A stretch of 64,000 nucleotides of DNA. It comes from Chaetoceros tenuissimus (lineage: Eukaryota; Bacillariophyta; Thalassiosirophyceae; Chaetocerotales; Chaetocerotaceae). How positions within the stretch are numbered: the stretch's first letter is position 1; the number at the start of each line of letters is the position of its first letter. Both the position numbers and the translations under genes were made by a program. The stretch is from positions 186,001 to 250,000 of the forward strand of contig BLLK01000069.1 of NCBI GenBank assembly GCA_021927905.1. Reading direction: 5' to 3'. A model generated the notes under the pieces. That model saw only the letters and a list, made by a program, of their open reading frames with translations, made no database searches and was not told the DNA's origin. Below are positions 37,459-48,770 of the stretch, one piece after another.

Positions 37459-40194
37459 TCAATCCTCTTCACTAGCTTCTCTGAAGTCTTTTACCCATTT
37501 CCTCACCATTGCCTTTTGAAGTGACGGCATAAAGTCGATCTTTTCTTCCAACTCCTTTGGAGATAGATCTGGGAAAGTTTCCAAATACTTCTCATTCCAA
37601 CATTTCTTTTCTTTTTGGAGTATTTTGCAATACTCTTCTATTTCCTGTTCAATTTCATCAGTAATATGTTGATTCTCGTTTGGTTGAATCTGGAGAATCT
37701 CCATCAGCGGCTTCTTCAAAACAAGGTGATCTTGATTTTCATTTGTAGTTCTATTGTAAGTAGGAGAGACCTCTACAGCACTCATTTCATTATTAGCTTG
37801 ATCTTGTTCAGTGGATGGGTGGTTCTCCGCAACAGCAGTAGAATCTTCTCGTCTTTTCGCAGCCATTTTACTCTGGAGACGTGTCGTCACCCTTGCAAAT
37901 TCATCCGGTTCTTTAGTCTTCTCCTCAGTTTTGTTCAATCCAAACTTTTCACGTAGAAAAGCTTCATCTGGGAATGTTGGACGTGGAAATCTACTCTTGA
38001 AACTTTTATAGTCGGTCTGCTCTTCGCACTTATCATACGCAGTTTGAAGTTCCTTTTTTCTCGCAGTTTCATATTTCTTCTTGTTCGCAAAGTTCTTGCA
38101 ATAAGTTCTTCGGCATTCACTCTGTAGAAAGGGTACAGCTAGATCATGGCACATGGCAGCATCTGTCTGAAGCTTGAATTTGCCAAGGTAAAACTGTTTG
38201 CTTTTATAACCGATAATACTTACAAACTTCTGACTTCTACTACAAAGCTGCACTCCCTTGTATTCACTTGCTTTACTTTTCTTTCCGTCCTTTAGTCCAC
38301 CTGTCTTTCTTTTACTTAGTTTTGTTGTCATAGAACTTGGTGGATTGTGTTTGGTTCTTCTCGATTTCTTATTTACTCTCTGATTCTGCTTGGAAACTTT
38401 ACCTCTCATGCTTCTTTGGTGTTTAGTACCATTGGACGAATTCTTTCCTTCTTTCGAAAGATTATTACCCTTGGCTTTCTCATTGCCAATGCGCTTCGTC
38501 TTCTTTCTCAGATTCTCTTCACCTGGATGCTCATTTTCTTCAACATCCTTCTCATTGTTTTTGAGATCCACAAGTTCTTTTCTTTTACGTTTTCCTCCTT
38601 CTTCAAAAGATTCTTTTCCTTTCCAGTTGTATTTTTTGGTGACAAATGCCTGAAGAGATTTATCATCGGTGAAGTAATCCACGTTCTCCTTATACTTTTT
38701 CTTCAGGTCTTTGAAATGTATTCCCTTTAACCCTTCCTTCACAGTCAAATAAGTTTGACCAGCTCTACATTCGCGATCTTGCCAATCAAGATCCTCTAGA
38801 ACACAAATCTTTCTGACTATTTTCCCCCAATCTTGCATTTCATCTTTGTTCGGTTCCCATGGGCCTACCCATCCTTCCCTTTCTAGAAGCTTACGGAATC
38901 CCTGCTCATCTTCATCTACAAAGTAGTCCTCGCATACTTTATATTGTTTTTCAATGTCATCAAAGTTTTTGAACTTTTCCAAGCTCTGTTTGATGTAAAC
39001 CAACTTTGGAGATCCTTTATTACACTTATGCTTGATCAAGCCGAGATGCTTAATGAGCTTGGCTTTGGCAATATCGTAAGGTTCAATCCGTTCATCTCTA
39101 GTCTGAAAGAGGAGAGATAGGTCTCTTTTGGAACCACCGGTCTTGTTTGTAGAAGATGGCGACATTGAATCCTCATTTCTGTCCTCGGCACAAATACTCT
39201 CTAAATTGCATGATTTCATTAGATTCGATTCGGTGTTGATTTATAAAATGTATTGACGAGACACAGAAAATATTGATCGCAATTACTAACCTTCATGTAT
39301 GGAGTCTTCGTCATCACTAGCATAATTTTGCTCTTCCATGATTCCATTCACTAATTTCATATCTAGAGTAGAAGCAGTAGAAGTTGACAGCCGATCAACA
39401 GATCTCTCTCTAGATGAACTATTATCGACGTGACTGTCCATTAAATCCTCATCTTCATCAGGGTCGTCATTGCCATCACTATCAAGTGACTTCTCATCTT
39501 CATCAGAGACGCCATCGACATCACTCTCCACTGAATTCTCATCTTCATTATCGCCATCGACATCTCTAGCAGAGACGCCATCGACATCACTCTCCACTGA
39601 ATTCTCATCTTCATCAGAGTCGTCATCGCTACCGCTATCAATTGACTCCTCATCTCTAGCAGAGACGCCATCGACATCACTCTCCACTGAATTCTCATCT
39701 TCATCAGAGTCGTCATCGCTACCGCTATCAATTGACTCCTCATCTCTAGCAGAGACGCCATCGACATCACTCTCCACTGAATTCTCATCTTCATCAGAGT
39801 CGTCATCGCTACCGCTATCAATTGACTCCTCATCTCTAGCAGAGACGCCATCGACATCACTCTCCACTGAATTCTCATCTTCATCAGAGTCGTCATCGCT
39901 ACCGCTATCAATTGACTCCTCATCTCTAGCAGAGACGCCGTCGACATCACTAATATTCTCATGGATATCATTGATTTGCTTAGAATAACTTTCAACTGAT
40001 GCCTCAGATTCGTCGGAATCATCGAGGGCAATACCATTTCTAGTTTTAGAAGATTCTTTGCTCATAGTCGAGTGCTGATCACATATAGAAGGTTCCTCTC
40101 GCTTTGTTTGAACACGGGTTAGAGTTTTCTTTTTCAATCTCTTTTTCAGCTTTTTGCTCAATAGAGCTAAATTGCCAATTCGAACAGTATTCAT
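37459..40194 (-). CDS. AP2-like/SAM-like family protein with acidic repeat array, C-terminal SIM region lost
   Basis: Exon 1 39291-40194 and exon 2 37459-39200 (90-nt intron, GTTAGT donor) give 881 residues, starting at the ATG that matches the paralogue at 34891. Exon 1 contains four exact and two partial 30-residue acidic repeats (DGVSARDEESIDSGSDDDSD unit), encoded by 90-bp tandem DNA repeats. Exon 2 matches the paralogue: two DYF-x-DE modules, Lys-rich region, one worn AP2-like domain (FYLGKFKLQTDAAMCHDLA) and the C-terminal helical domain, here complete and ending VRKWVKDFRE. Between KMAAKRRED and VAENHPSTEQ about 100 residues are missing relative to the paralogue, removing the SIM. The acidic repeats might replace its charge but not its hydrophobic core. 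Confidence 0.75.
39505..39950 (-). repeat. 90-bp in-frame minisatellite
   Basis: Four head-to-tail 90-bp units start at 39571, 39661, 39751 and 39841 and look identical; a 66-bp variant unit precedes them (39505) and a partial one follows (39931). Ninety is a multiple of three, so copy-number change keeps the frame. Each unit encodes a strongly acidic Ser/Asp/Glu segment. Confidence 0.9.
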
Positions 40195-41484
40195 CAAGAA
40201 TTCAACAGAGAGCTTTTGCAGTAACCTTTTGATTTTGAATAAATATATATATCTTGCAAAATTCGTTTTATACTTTGGTTTGTATTTCAAACACCACACC
40301 GTTACACAAACGAAATACAGAGAGTGAGCAGAGTCGTTTTTGAAAAAAAGAGAGCGGGCTCTTGAGTCAAATGGCCTTTCTCCCCCCGTGATTGGTCCAT
40401 ACCAATAGATCCCAAAATTATTATGATAACCACCTATGAGTAAGTAGGTATGATGTACTCTCTTCTTCATCCAGCTTTACCAAAATAGATCTGATGCATG
40501 GAATCAAAAGTAAAAATGTGCTGCTTACTAACGTGATGGTTTCATGTACCCAATTCAATGTCATGTTATGCCCCTTAACATCTTCCAGAGTTTTGATTGG
40601 AACCGAGTGATGCTCTCTGTCTCCTTAGGAATCTGTCAACAATATTTATGGAACTAGTTCATACACTGACTCATTTCTTAATGCTTAAAGAATCATCTCA
40701 TGAACAAATGCAATAAAAATATCGAAACCATCGATGTTTACTATCTCTTGCGAAATCCAAGGAATATTTTGATGCTGGACTTGTTTCGTGAAGCTTATGG
40801 ATGAAATTCATTTTGCTAGGCGCGATTGCATGTATTATTATATGCAGTCAAGTATGCAGCTAATGATATGGACCATACCTCAGGTTTAAGATATCTTTTG
40901 ATAGGATGTTATGATTCTTCTCATAAGCGAAGCGAAGGATTGCAAGTGAAGATGAAGCAACTGTATCCCTTTATGTTACTGTGCTTTCTAAACACAGTGA
41001 AAGCACAAAAAGAAAAAAGATTCATCAAATGATACTGCATAAGTCGACAGTATGTAAGTATCCCCCTAGACTCCCATTGAAAAGGCTATACATATAGTAG
41101 TCTTCTGCGTATAGCCTTTTTACGAGATGCTTACTTGCTCATTCTCAATTAACTGTCCAACTTTAATTGTATGGAGATATGAATGATGCTGTATTAGAAT
41201 TGAGATCATTCATAGGTGCGACACAGAAAAGGCACCCATAATTACTCGAACCTTTCTTGCTACTGTTGGAAAAGCAAAGATATTTGGTCAAAAATGGAAT
41301 TTTGTGATCTCATGTTTTCTAAAGGTTGACAATACATACCGATACTGTACTGGCAGCATCATAGGGTTCATTCGAATAATCGAAGAAGAGCAATCTGCGT
41401 ATGTATCCGTTTAAATTAATCGTTGTATGATATGTTTCTAGCTCGATTCAACTCCATGAGATTCAACTCCATGATTTACTCAGA

Positions 41485-41584
41485 GTAAATCATTCTAAAT
41501 GGAGATTTGGTCAGGGTAAATCATTCTAAATGGAGATTTGGTCAGGGTAAATCATTCTAAATGGAGATTTGGTCAGGGTAAATC
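41485..41584. repeat. 31-bp tandem repeat, three copies plus a partial
   Basis: The unit starts GTAAATCATTCTAAATGGAG and ends TTTGGTCAGG. Copies begin at 41485, 41516 and 41547, with a partial fourth at 41578. They look identical. Confidence 0.9.
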
Positions 41585-41689
41585 GCCAGCAACAGTTGTA
41601 ATAGCGAAGTTGGATACTATTACAGTTGTTAGCAGACAGTTGTCGCAGTACAATTGTACCGTTGGGGCTGTCGGCGATTTGAACCGTTT

Positions 41690-41935
41690 TTGAACATATG
41701 TTATTTGAACATGTGTTTGTTTGAACAAACATATGTTGTTTGAACACATTGAACATGTTCAAAAACATATGTTGTTTGAACACATTTTTGCACGTCACAC
41801 GTCACCAACATGTGTTGCTTGTTCGTCGCGGTTTCGAACGGTCTAAACACCTGTTCGTCACGGTTTCGAAAAATTTGAACAGATGTTTGAACATGTGTTT
41901 GAACATGTGTTGTTTGAAAACACATAAATAGTACG
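41690..41935. repeat. Cluster of palindromic TTTGAACA / AACATATGTT motifs
   Basis: About ten copies of TTTGAACA or its extension lie within 250 bp, with perfect palindromes AACATATGTT and GAACATGTTC and a repeated ACATATGTTGTTTGAACACA. Two copies of GTTCGTC[GA]CGGTTTCGAA sit between the two halves of the cluster. The cluster ends about 200 bp before the start codon at 42140. It could be a regulatory array or a decayed satellite. Confidence 0.6.
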
Positions 41936-42139
41936 ACGAGAGGTGCAATTTCTCCCCCTCTCCCCTCACCATCGATCCTGCAAACAGCCGCCTAACGAGC
42001 ACACAGCATACATCATACATAGAGGCACTACGTACCACGATGTTTAAGCATTGAATTGATTACCACACCTTTGGGATGTTGTACATACTCTTTTCTCTTT
42101 TGAAACTCAAAGTTTTAGAATATTTCAACACGAGTAATC

Positions 42140-43408
42140 ATGAATGTACTCTATTTTCTCCCATTCATCTTTCTAGCATCTATTTTATTTCTATTGAGAT
42201 CCACATTCAACATTCCTTTTGATAGTCAAAATGATTCGTTTTACATTTCCATGGGAGGCGTGTCACTTGGAAACACAGAGGAAAGTATAGATGGCTCAGA
42301 TGAAGGTAAAGAGCTCGGACTTGATAATTCTTCAGAACTTGGTCCAGACGGCATAGAACTCGAAAAAGTTGGCGAGCTTGAAGGAACCAACTCGACAAAA
42401 TCAGTGATTGTGACCAAAGTAATTGGTCCATCTGAACTGAAAAATCTCTCCCAAATGCTTTGCATGCTATCACATTTCTTCAATGATAGTAAACAATACG
42501 ATGTGATTGTGTTTACAACTCTACCATGGGAAAAACAAGATCAAACATTTTTAAAAACTGTAGTCCATCCAACAAAATTATCCATTGTATTGGAGGGTCC
42601 ACCCTTATTGGAACAACTATCAGCTTTAAACACTACAGAACAAGATTTTTTATTAAAACGCTGTGGGAATGCCACATCGATACAAAATTTAACTTGGGCT
42701 CATCATTGTCATGAAGAAGGATCCAAAGTGTATAAACTTGGATATGGATGGCAAGCTGAGTTTCGTTCCTATCATATATATACCCATCCAGCATTACAAG
42801 AATACAAATATATGATGTGGTTGGATTCAGATGCTATACTGTCTCAAACATTGGATGTAGATCCAATTGAAGATGCCATACGTAAACAAGCAATTGTATC
42901 ATTTGCAGCCTTTCCATATGGTAGAACGCGCAACCAACGACTCATTCACAAAATGAAGATTGTGTACAATCATTCTATATGTAATACGTTTTTGAATAAA
43001 CAAAGTGGAAAACTCAATGGGAAGGGCTGTAGTGGGGATAATATCAATCTTGCACAAATTGGTGGTTTCCATCATGTTACTGATTTGGATGTCTTTCGAA
43101 AACCCATTCATCAAAAGTTTTTACGAGAATTTGTAGGTGATTATAAATTTTCAAGGAAATATGATGATCAAATTGCAGTTACGTTAGTGGGTTTGATGGA
43201 GCAATATTTTGCCATGAAAAGGAATGAAAGTAAATTTTTAATTCATCAACGGAGTACCAATGTAACTTTACGGATTGCACATCATTGTAAATTCGATAAT
43301 GTTGACTTTGCCCCATGTAAAGCAAAACGAGTGTATGGCAAACTTTTGAAAGAGGACAATGCCGAAAATAGAAAACTTAAAGATCGATGTGGCAAATATT
43401 TTTTATAA
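42140..43408 (+). CDS. Glycosyltransferase of the GT-A fold, GT15-like or GT34-like
   Basis: Single exon, 422 residues. An N-terminal hydrophobic helix (about 2-25) predicts a type II Golgi membrane protein. The stem is acidic. YKYMMWLDSDAIL gives the metal-binding DxD (Asp-Ser-Asp) after a hydrophobic strand, as in GT-A enzymes. Further conserved-looking parts are QIGGFHHVTDLDVFR and KYDDQIAVTLV, similar in style to fungal alpha-mannosyl or galactosyl transferases. The family cannot be fixed without a search. Several N-glycosylation sites (NxT/S) lie in the lumenal part. A role in glycoprotein or wall polysaccharide synthesis is inferred. Confidence 0.6.
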   Translation: MNVLYFLPFIFLASILFLLRSTFNIPFDSQNDSFYISMGGVSLGNTEESIDGSDEGKELGLDNSSELGPDGIELEKVGELEGTNSTKSVIVTKVIGPSELKNLSQMLCMLSHFFNDSKQYDVIVFTTLPWEKQDQTFLKTVVHPTKLSIVLEGPPLLEQLSALNTTEQDFLLKRCGNATSIQNLTWAHHCHEEGSKVYKLGYGWQAEFRSYHIYTHPALQEYKYMMWLDSDAILSQTLDVDPIEDAIRKQAIVSFAAFPYGRTRNQRLIHKMKIVYNHSICNTFLNKQSGKLNGKGCSGDNINLAQIGGFHHVTDLDVFRKPIHQKFLREFVGDYKFSRKYDDQIAVTLVGLMEQYFAMKRNESKFLIHQRSTNVTLRIAHHCKFDNVDFAPCKAKRVYGKLLKEDNAENRKLKDRCGKYFL

Positions 43409-43539
43409 GCAATTTGAATGGGTGAGATAAAGTATAAAACAAAAGTCAAATACTGGAGGCAAAGACATCCGTAAAGAGTTTTTACTAAAATAAATATGTA
43501 CCCTAAGAAAAAGTTCTCCCCCAACCATGCACTAGAAAT

Positions 43540-46500
43540 CTAAAATAACTTTTTGGTTTCTACAAACATGTACGAAGTGCTGCGATGTTTCTTTTGACTC
43601 GATAGCAACTTCTTTGTTGAAGATCGCAGTCTCTTACCCTGCGAAGTGAGAGGAGTTCTGTTCTTGCGATCAGATAATGGTACGCGTCTCTTTCCATAGT
43701 CTTCCTCTTTCTTTGGTGTTGAACAGAAGGACACAGTTGGCTTGTTTTCTTTTTCTTCCTCTTGGAATACTGGGATGTTGTTTTGCGGTTCTTCTTCCAT
43801 GTTCTCCTCCTCCTCAGCTATTTCTGCCTCTCCTTCTTCTTCTACATTTGGTAGGAACATATCATCGTCAAAAGAGTCGTCATCGTCAAAGTCAACAGAG
43901 TCACTTTGCTCTTCAGCTGGCTTTGTCTCTTCTACTGGAGCTGGAATATTGTCTACTATTGCTTTATTTTCTGACACAGTCATGGTACCGTAACTAAGCC
44001 CATCCGAGTTCCAAGTATTACCACTGGTACTAACAGAACTACTTCCACTTGTACTCAAAGACTGGGTGTATTCATCATTCTTTTCTTCAAGGAGCTCCTT
44101 AATGCGGTCTTGGAGACGCTGGTTCTCAGACTTGAGAGATGAATTTTCTTGAGTCAAAACATCATTGTCTTCTTGGAGTGAATCGAACTCAAACTCCATA
44201 TTTTGTCTCTCTCGTGCATTATTCTTTTTGAGGTTATCATACTTTTCTTGGAATTCAACCTCGGAGGCAGACATTATCTTTACTTGGCTCTGGAGAGTCT
44301 TGATTTCTTTTTCCATCTTCTCAATGGTTTCATTCTTTTCATTTAATGCCTGTTCCATCTCAGCATTCATTGACATTGTACTAGATGCCTCTGAGGCCTC
44401 TTTCTTGTATTGTGCAACTGCGATACGTAGCTCTTCTAGTTTTTGGCATTGTTCAGCGTTAGTGTCCTCCAACTCCATGACTCGTTCGCTATACTGAAGG
44501 ACCTCTTTGGATAATTTGCCCTTTGCTTCAGCAAATGATTGTACCTGAGAATTTAGAGAAGACTGTAATTCATCTAGTTTCTTCTGTAGTTCAATCAATT
44601 CAGAGTCAGCTTGCTCCTTTTCCAATCTTTGTTTCTTCATTTGCATTTCTGTTTCACTCAGGTTTGCTTCAAACTCCTTCTCAAGAGTGGCTGCTGCTTC
44701 TTTACTGGACACTATTTCTTGTTCAAGCGAAGCAATTCTTTGTTCCCTACTTTCCAACTCTTGCGTTAACTTCATTTGCGATTGAGAGTCTAATTGTTCA
44801 ATCTCAGTTCTCATTTCTTTGGCCTGTCTTTGAAGCTGTTCTTCTAATTGCTTCTTCTCTTCACATAGACTTTCGTACTTTTGCCTCATTTCAGCAAGTC
44901 TTTCTTCATATTCTTCACGCTCGGCAATTTTGAGTGCCTCCATAGACTTCAATTCTTCTTGTATTTCTACCACTTGCCTCTTCGATTCCTCGAGAGCCTC
45001 TTGGAGTGTTGTAACTTCTTCACTCTCTTCTTTGGACTTGGAGTTCAGCTGAGATTCTAGCGCATTAATTTTTGCTTCTGCGTTTTCAACAAGCGTTGCA
45101 AAGTCAAAATTTTCCTCCATAGCTTTATTGAGCTCTGCTTCCAAAACTGCTACTTCTTCAGCAAGTTCATTGCGTTCTATTTCGTAGTCAATTTCCATAG
45201 AAGTGCTTTGCCTGTGTTGTTCTTCCATAGCATTAAGCTGTAGATTGGATTGAAACAATTGCTCAGAAGTTTCATCTATCTTGCTTCGAAGGTGCTCAAC
45301 ATATTTTTCTCCGTTCTTGGCCTTTGCCTCAAGATCACTCTTTTCAGTTTTCAAAGCGTCTAGTGCCAGTTTCAAACCTTCAACCTCATTCCCGAGATTA
45401 GCTTCAAGGAGTTCATTGTCCTCCTCCAAGGAGGCAATTACTCTTTGTTTCTCACTTTGAATCTCACTAATCTTGGATACAAGAACTTGAATACGATCTT
45501 GAGCTCTCTGAAGTGTACAATCAACTTGTTGTAACTTGGACGACAACTCTTCCTCTTCAGTTTTGTAATCCTTGGACATCTTCTCAATTTGATTTTGAAG
45601 ATTTGCAATTTCAAGTTGAGACTCATCTACAACTGCTGCTGATTGATCAAGGTGCTGTTCCACTTGAGTCAACTTAGATTGCAGAACCTCTTTTTCATTG
45701 GATAACTCTCTTACTTGCTCCTCGAGACCTTCCTTCTGCTCAGTCAACTCTTTCTCAATACGTGAGTGATCATCCATGATAGAAGCCATAGATTCAGAGT
45801 TATTTTCAGACAAGTCTTGAACTTTCTTCTCCAATACTTCGAGAGTATCCTTTTGAGAGTCAATTTCTTTGAGAGCTTCCTTCAATCTTAGGCTGAGACC
45901 ATCATTCTCTCCAGAGACACTAGACAAACGACTTTCAAGATCTTTGATGGTAGAGTCTTTCTCAGCATGGTTGGAAGTGGACTCCTCAAGTTCTTTCTTC
46001 AAGTTTTCAATTGTGTACTTGGATTCTTTTTCAACTTCATCGAGAAGTTCTTCTAGGGTATGGAGCTCTTCATCCTTAGCATTCAAGTTCTTGGTCAATT
46101 CCTCCAATTTGATGGAATATTCATCAACTTGCTTCTTGAGTTGCTCTTCCCTTTCCTGGAGTTGTTTCATTTCTTCCTTGCTACTTTCAGACGAGTCAAG
46201 AAGCTCCTGTACACGAAGTTCAGCCTTCTTTGCTCTACTTGAGCTTAAATCACATTCTTCATTGCGAAGTTCTAGTTGTATACGGTAAGAGTGCATTTCT
46301 TTCTCAAGCGAATCAACTTCTGCCATGATGGATTCAATCTCTTTTCGAGTTTCATCAGAAGATACAGTCAATCCTACAATCTTTGACTCCAGTTCAAGTT
46401 TTTCACCGCATAGGCGATCAACAGTTTCTTGCAATTCGGCATTCTTTCCTTCAAGTTCTACTGCATCTCCACTTCCAAATTCTACTGCCTTCTCAAGAGC

Positions 46501-48400
46501 TTCTTTAGTTTCTTCATATGCCACTCTCCATTCAATCGCATCCTCTGATGGAACCTCCAATCTCTTTTGAAGCACATCAATTTCATTGCGTAGCTGTGCC
46601 ACCTCATCACTCTCATCGTTATATGCTGTAAATAAAATAGGTGAGTTGAGTCTACTCTTTCAAAAGAAAAAGATATCGACATGATGGAATAAACTTACAA
46701 GTATTTTTTCTCTGAAAATAATCAAGGCGACGCTCCTTGAATTTCCGAACCATGGTCTCTTCTTGCAATTTGCGCTTGAGAGTGGATTCCATGTCAGTTT
46801 TGTCTGAAATTATTTTTTCTAGTTCTGCAATTCTTGATTCAGCACGTTCACTTCTACGCTTCAATGACGCAAATACTTCTTCATCGCCAGCTCCTACAAA
46901 ACCTTGCATACTACTATCAACATCTCCCGAGGAAGATTCTTGTAATTTAGATCGAAGTTTAGCTACTTCTGCTTTAAGAGCAGCAACAGTACCACAGGTA
47001 TCTTCATTCAGGATAGCATTATTCTTGATGAGTTTCGCTCGTTGTGCAAAGGTAAGAGTGGATACTGTTTCACTTTGTGCAGCTCCTGATGGAGATACAG
47101 TTGCCACAAGACATGTCTTTGAATTTCCACCCCAAGTATCTTTTAGGAGGAAAGTAAGTTTGGAATTACGAAATGGTACGTGTCTAGCTTTTCCATGTTC
47201 TTTATCCACTAATGCGTTGATGACATGACCCAAACATAAGAGAGATTTGTTGATCATGGATGCTTCCTTCAATCTACTTCCCACGGTTGCTGTCAATTAC
47301 AACAAGAAGTGAAATTAATTAGACAATGATGTACATGAAATGAAGCTATACAGTAAGATACGACAATTTCATAGTCAACAACGTACCAGTACTCTTTTGT
47401 CTCTCGGATCCAGCCAAATCCACCAATGTAAACTTGGAGGTTCTAATTTTCCTCAAACCTTCTGGGGTAGTATGTTCAGTCTTTAACGAAAGTACAAAGA
47501 CCGCATGAGATCTCGAAGAAGTTCTATTCATGTTCGTAGAAGCAACATGACGATTGGAAAGTCCTCGTGCAATCAAGTTTTCTGCATCAATATTGGTCAA
47601 AACTGGCACTTCCTTCAATCCTTCCACATATACTCCATTTTTACTATCTTCTCTCACAGCAAGTGACTTTTCAAGTGAGTCTTCATTCAGCAAGTCAAAT
47701 ACCCGCTCGTTAAAGATTTCAAAAAAGGAACCATGGAATGTCGTTTTGCTTTTGTTCTCCTCTTCAATCTCTTCCAAAATATTATCAAGGGTATCATCTA
47801 AATTGCACGATGATGACGAAGACAAAGGTTGGGACTCTGATATTTTCTGAAAGATGTCACGAAGAGATCTTTGAATGAGACCTTCATCATTTCCATTGCT
47901 AGATCTAGAATTGAAGACAAGTGAGAAGTGAGGAATTCAACAATCAAAGAAAAGGAATTGAAGTAATCTAAAAGAACGTACCGTTTGCCTCCCCCAAATA
48001 CAGTAAATGTCTTTCCAGATCCAGTTTGACCATAAGCAACGATAGTTCCATTGTATCCATCTACAACAGCATCTACAATTCCCTTGACACTGTCATAAAC
48101 TTCTTCTTGCCGACTATCTTCTCCATGAACAGCATCAAACATGTACTGCTTCCCATTGGAATTCATGAAATCATTGTCTGAATTGTATCCTCCCGTGTTG
48201 GAAGCATTCGCATTCACAGGATTCACAGTAATGGCTTTTCCATTCTCGGATACGCCTCCGTCAAAGTCAATTTCATGACTGGAGCCTTGTTCGATGTTGA
48301 GCACGTTGCTTCTTCCAATTGCACCTCGTTCAAATTTCTCGGAATTGTTGAGAGGTCGAACACGTACCAGGACACGAATGTTGGCTGGTGCTGTGGACAT
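43540..48400 (-). CDS. Kinesin-12 (KIF15/PAKRP)-like motor with long coiled coil
   Basis: Four exons, 47982-48400, 47387-47904, 46699-47289 and 43540-46625, give 1537 residues; all joints keep frame and conserved motor sequence. The N-terminal motor (about 8-420) has the P-loop GQTGSGKT, switch I NRTSSRSH and switch II DLAGSE, then RLKEASMINKSLLCLGHVI. The end of the motor, STLTFAQRAKLIKNNAILNE, matches the kinesin-12 type, plus-end directed and acting at spindles or phragmoplast-like arrays. A Glu/Lys-rich coiled coil of about 800 residues follows, then an acidic patch near 1430 and a basic tail. A 370-bp spacer separates it from the divergent membrane-protein gene. The subfamily call is good, not certain. 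Confidence 0.88.
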
Positions 48401-48770
48401 GTTGTGAAGTTATGTTTCTTTTGTTGTTGTTGTTGGAATTGAGCTCTTTGGTGAATTCTTGATTCTTCTTTTGCTTTTCTTTTGCTTGCTTGATAATAAT
48501 GAGAGGAGTTTGTTTTGGATGGCACATTTACCGTTGGCTAAAAACATCAACAGATTTCGAGTACAGATTTTGTTGTGAAGTCTTGAAAAGCGGTTACTGT
48601 AACGTTAGAAAAAGACTTGAGCTAATTGACTCTGAAAATGGACTATTGAGCGATCGAGGATGCAGACAAAGAGTTCTGTAGAACAAAAGGGAAGGATGTT
48701 GCAAATATGTGATGTGTGAATCTTATTCCATAACTTAAACACAAACATTACACGAAACACTAGAATTAGA
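48401..48770. promoter_or_regulatory. Bidirectional promoter region, kinesin and membrane protein
   Basis: Spacer of 370 bp between diverging start codons. It begins with a Gln/Asn-like GTTGTTGTTGTTGG microrepeat (48423-48436) on the kinesin side. No gene was seen. Confidence 0.35.

Larger units (their letters stand above)
40195..42139. other. Long spacer: duplicated flank, tandem repeat and palindrome cluster
   Basis: 40195-41300 is the diverged counterpart of 34892-36480. A 31-bp tandem repeat occupies 41485-41584 and a cluster of TTTGAACA and AACATATGTT palindromes occupies about 41690-41935. The rest, down to the ATG at 42140, should include the promoter of the glycosyltransferase. No intact gene was seen. 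Confidence 0.5.

Noticed and set aside
39441-40037. Long antisense frames across the 90-bp repeats (both Met/Ile/Arg-rich and Ser/Thr-rich)
   Set aside because: The repeat unit is a multiple of three, so every frame stays open. The spliced minus-strand gene with a matching paralogue explains the region.
41485-41584. 31-bp repeats as a CRISPR array
   Set aside because: The copies are directly adjacent with no spacers, and the genome is eukaryotic; this is a plain tandem repeat.
41526-42038. Minus-strand frames rich in Gln, Thr, His and Cys
   Set aside because: They are translations of the TTTGAACA/ACATATGTT repeats and have no protein-like composition.
45869-46288. Plus-strand frames across the kinesin coiled coil (Ser/Leu/Phe-rich)
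   Set aside because: They are the antisense image of Glu/Lys-rich heptads and have no independent support.
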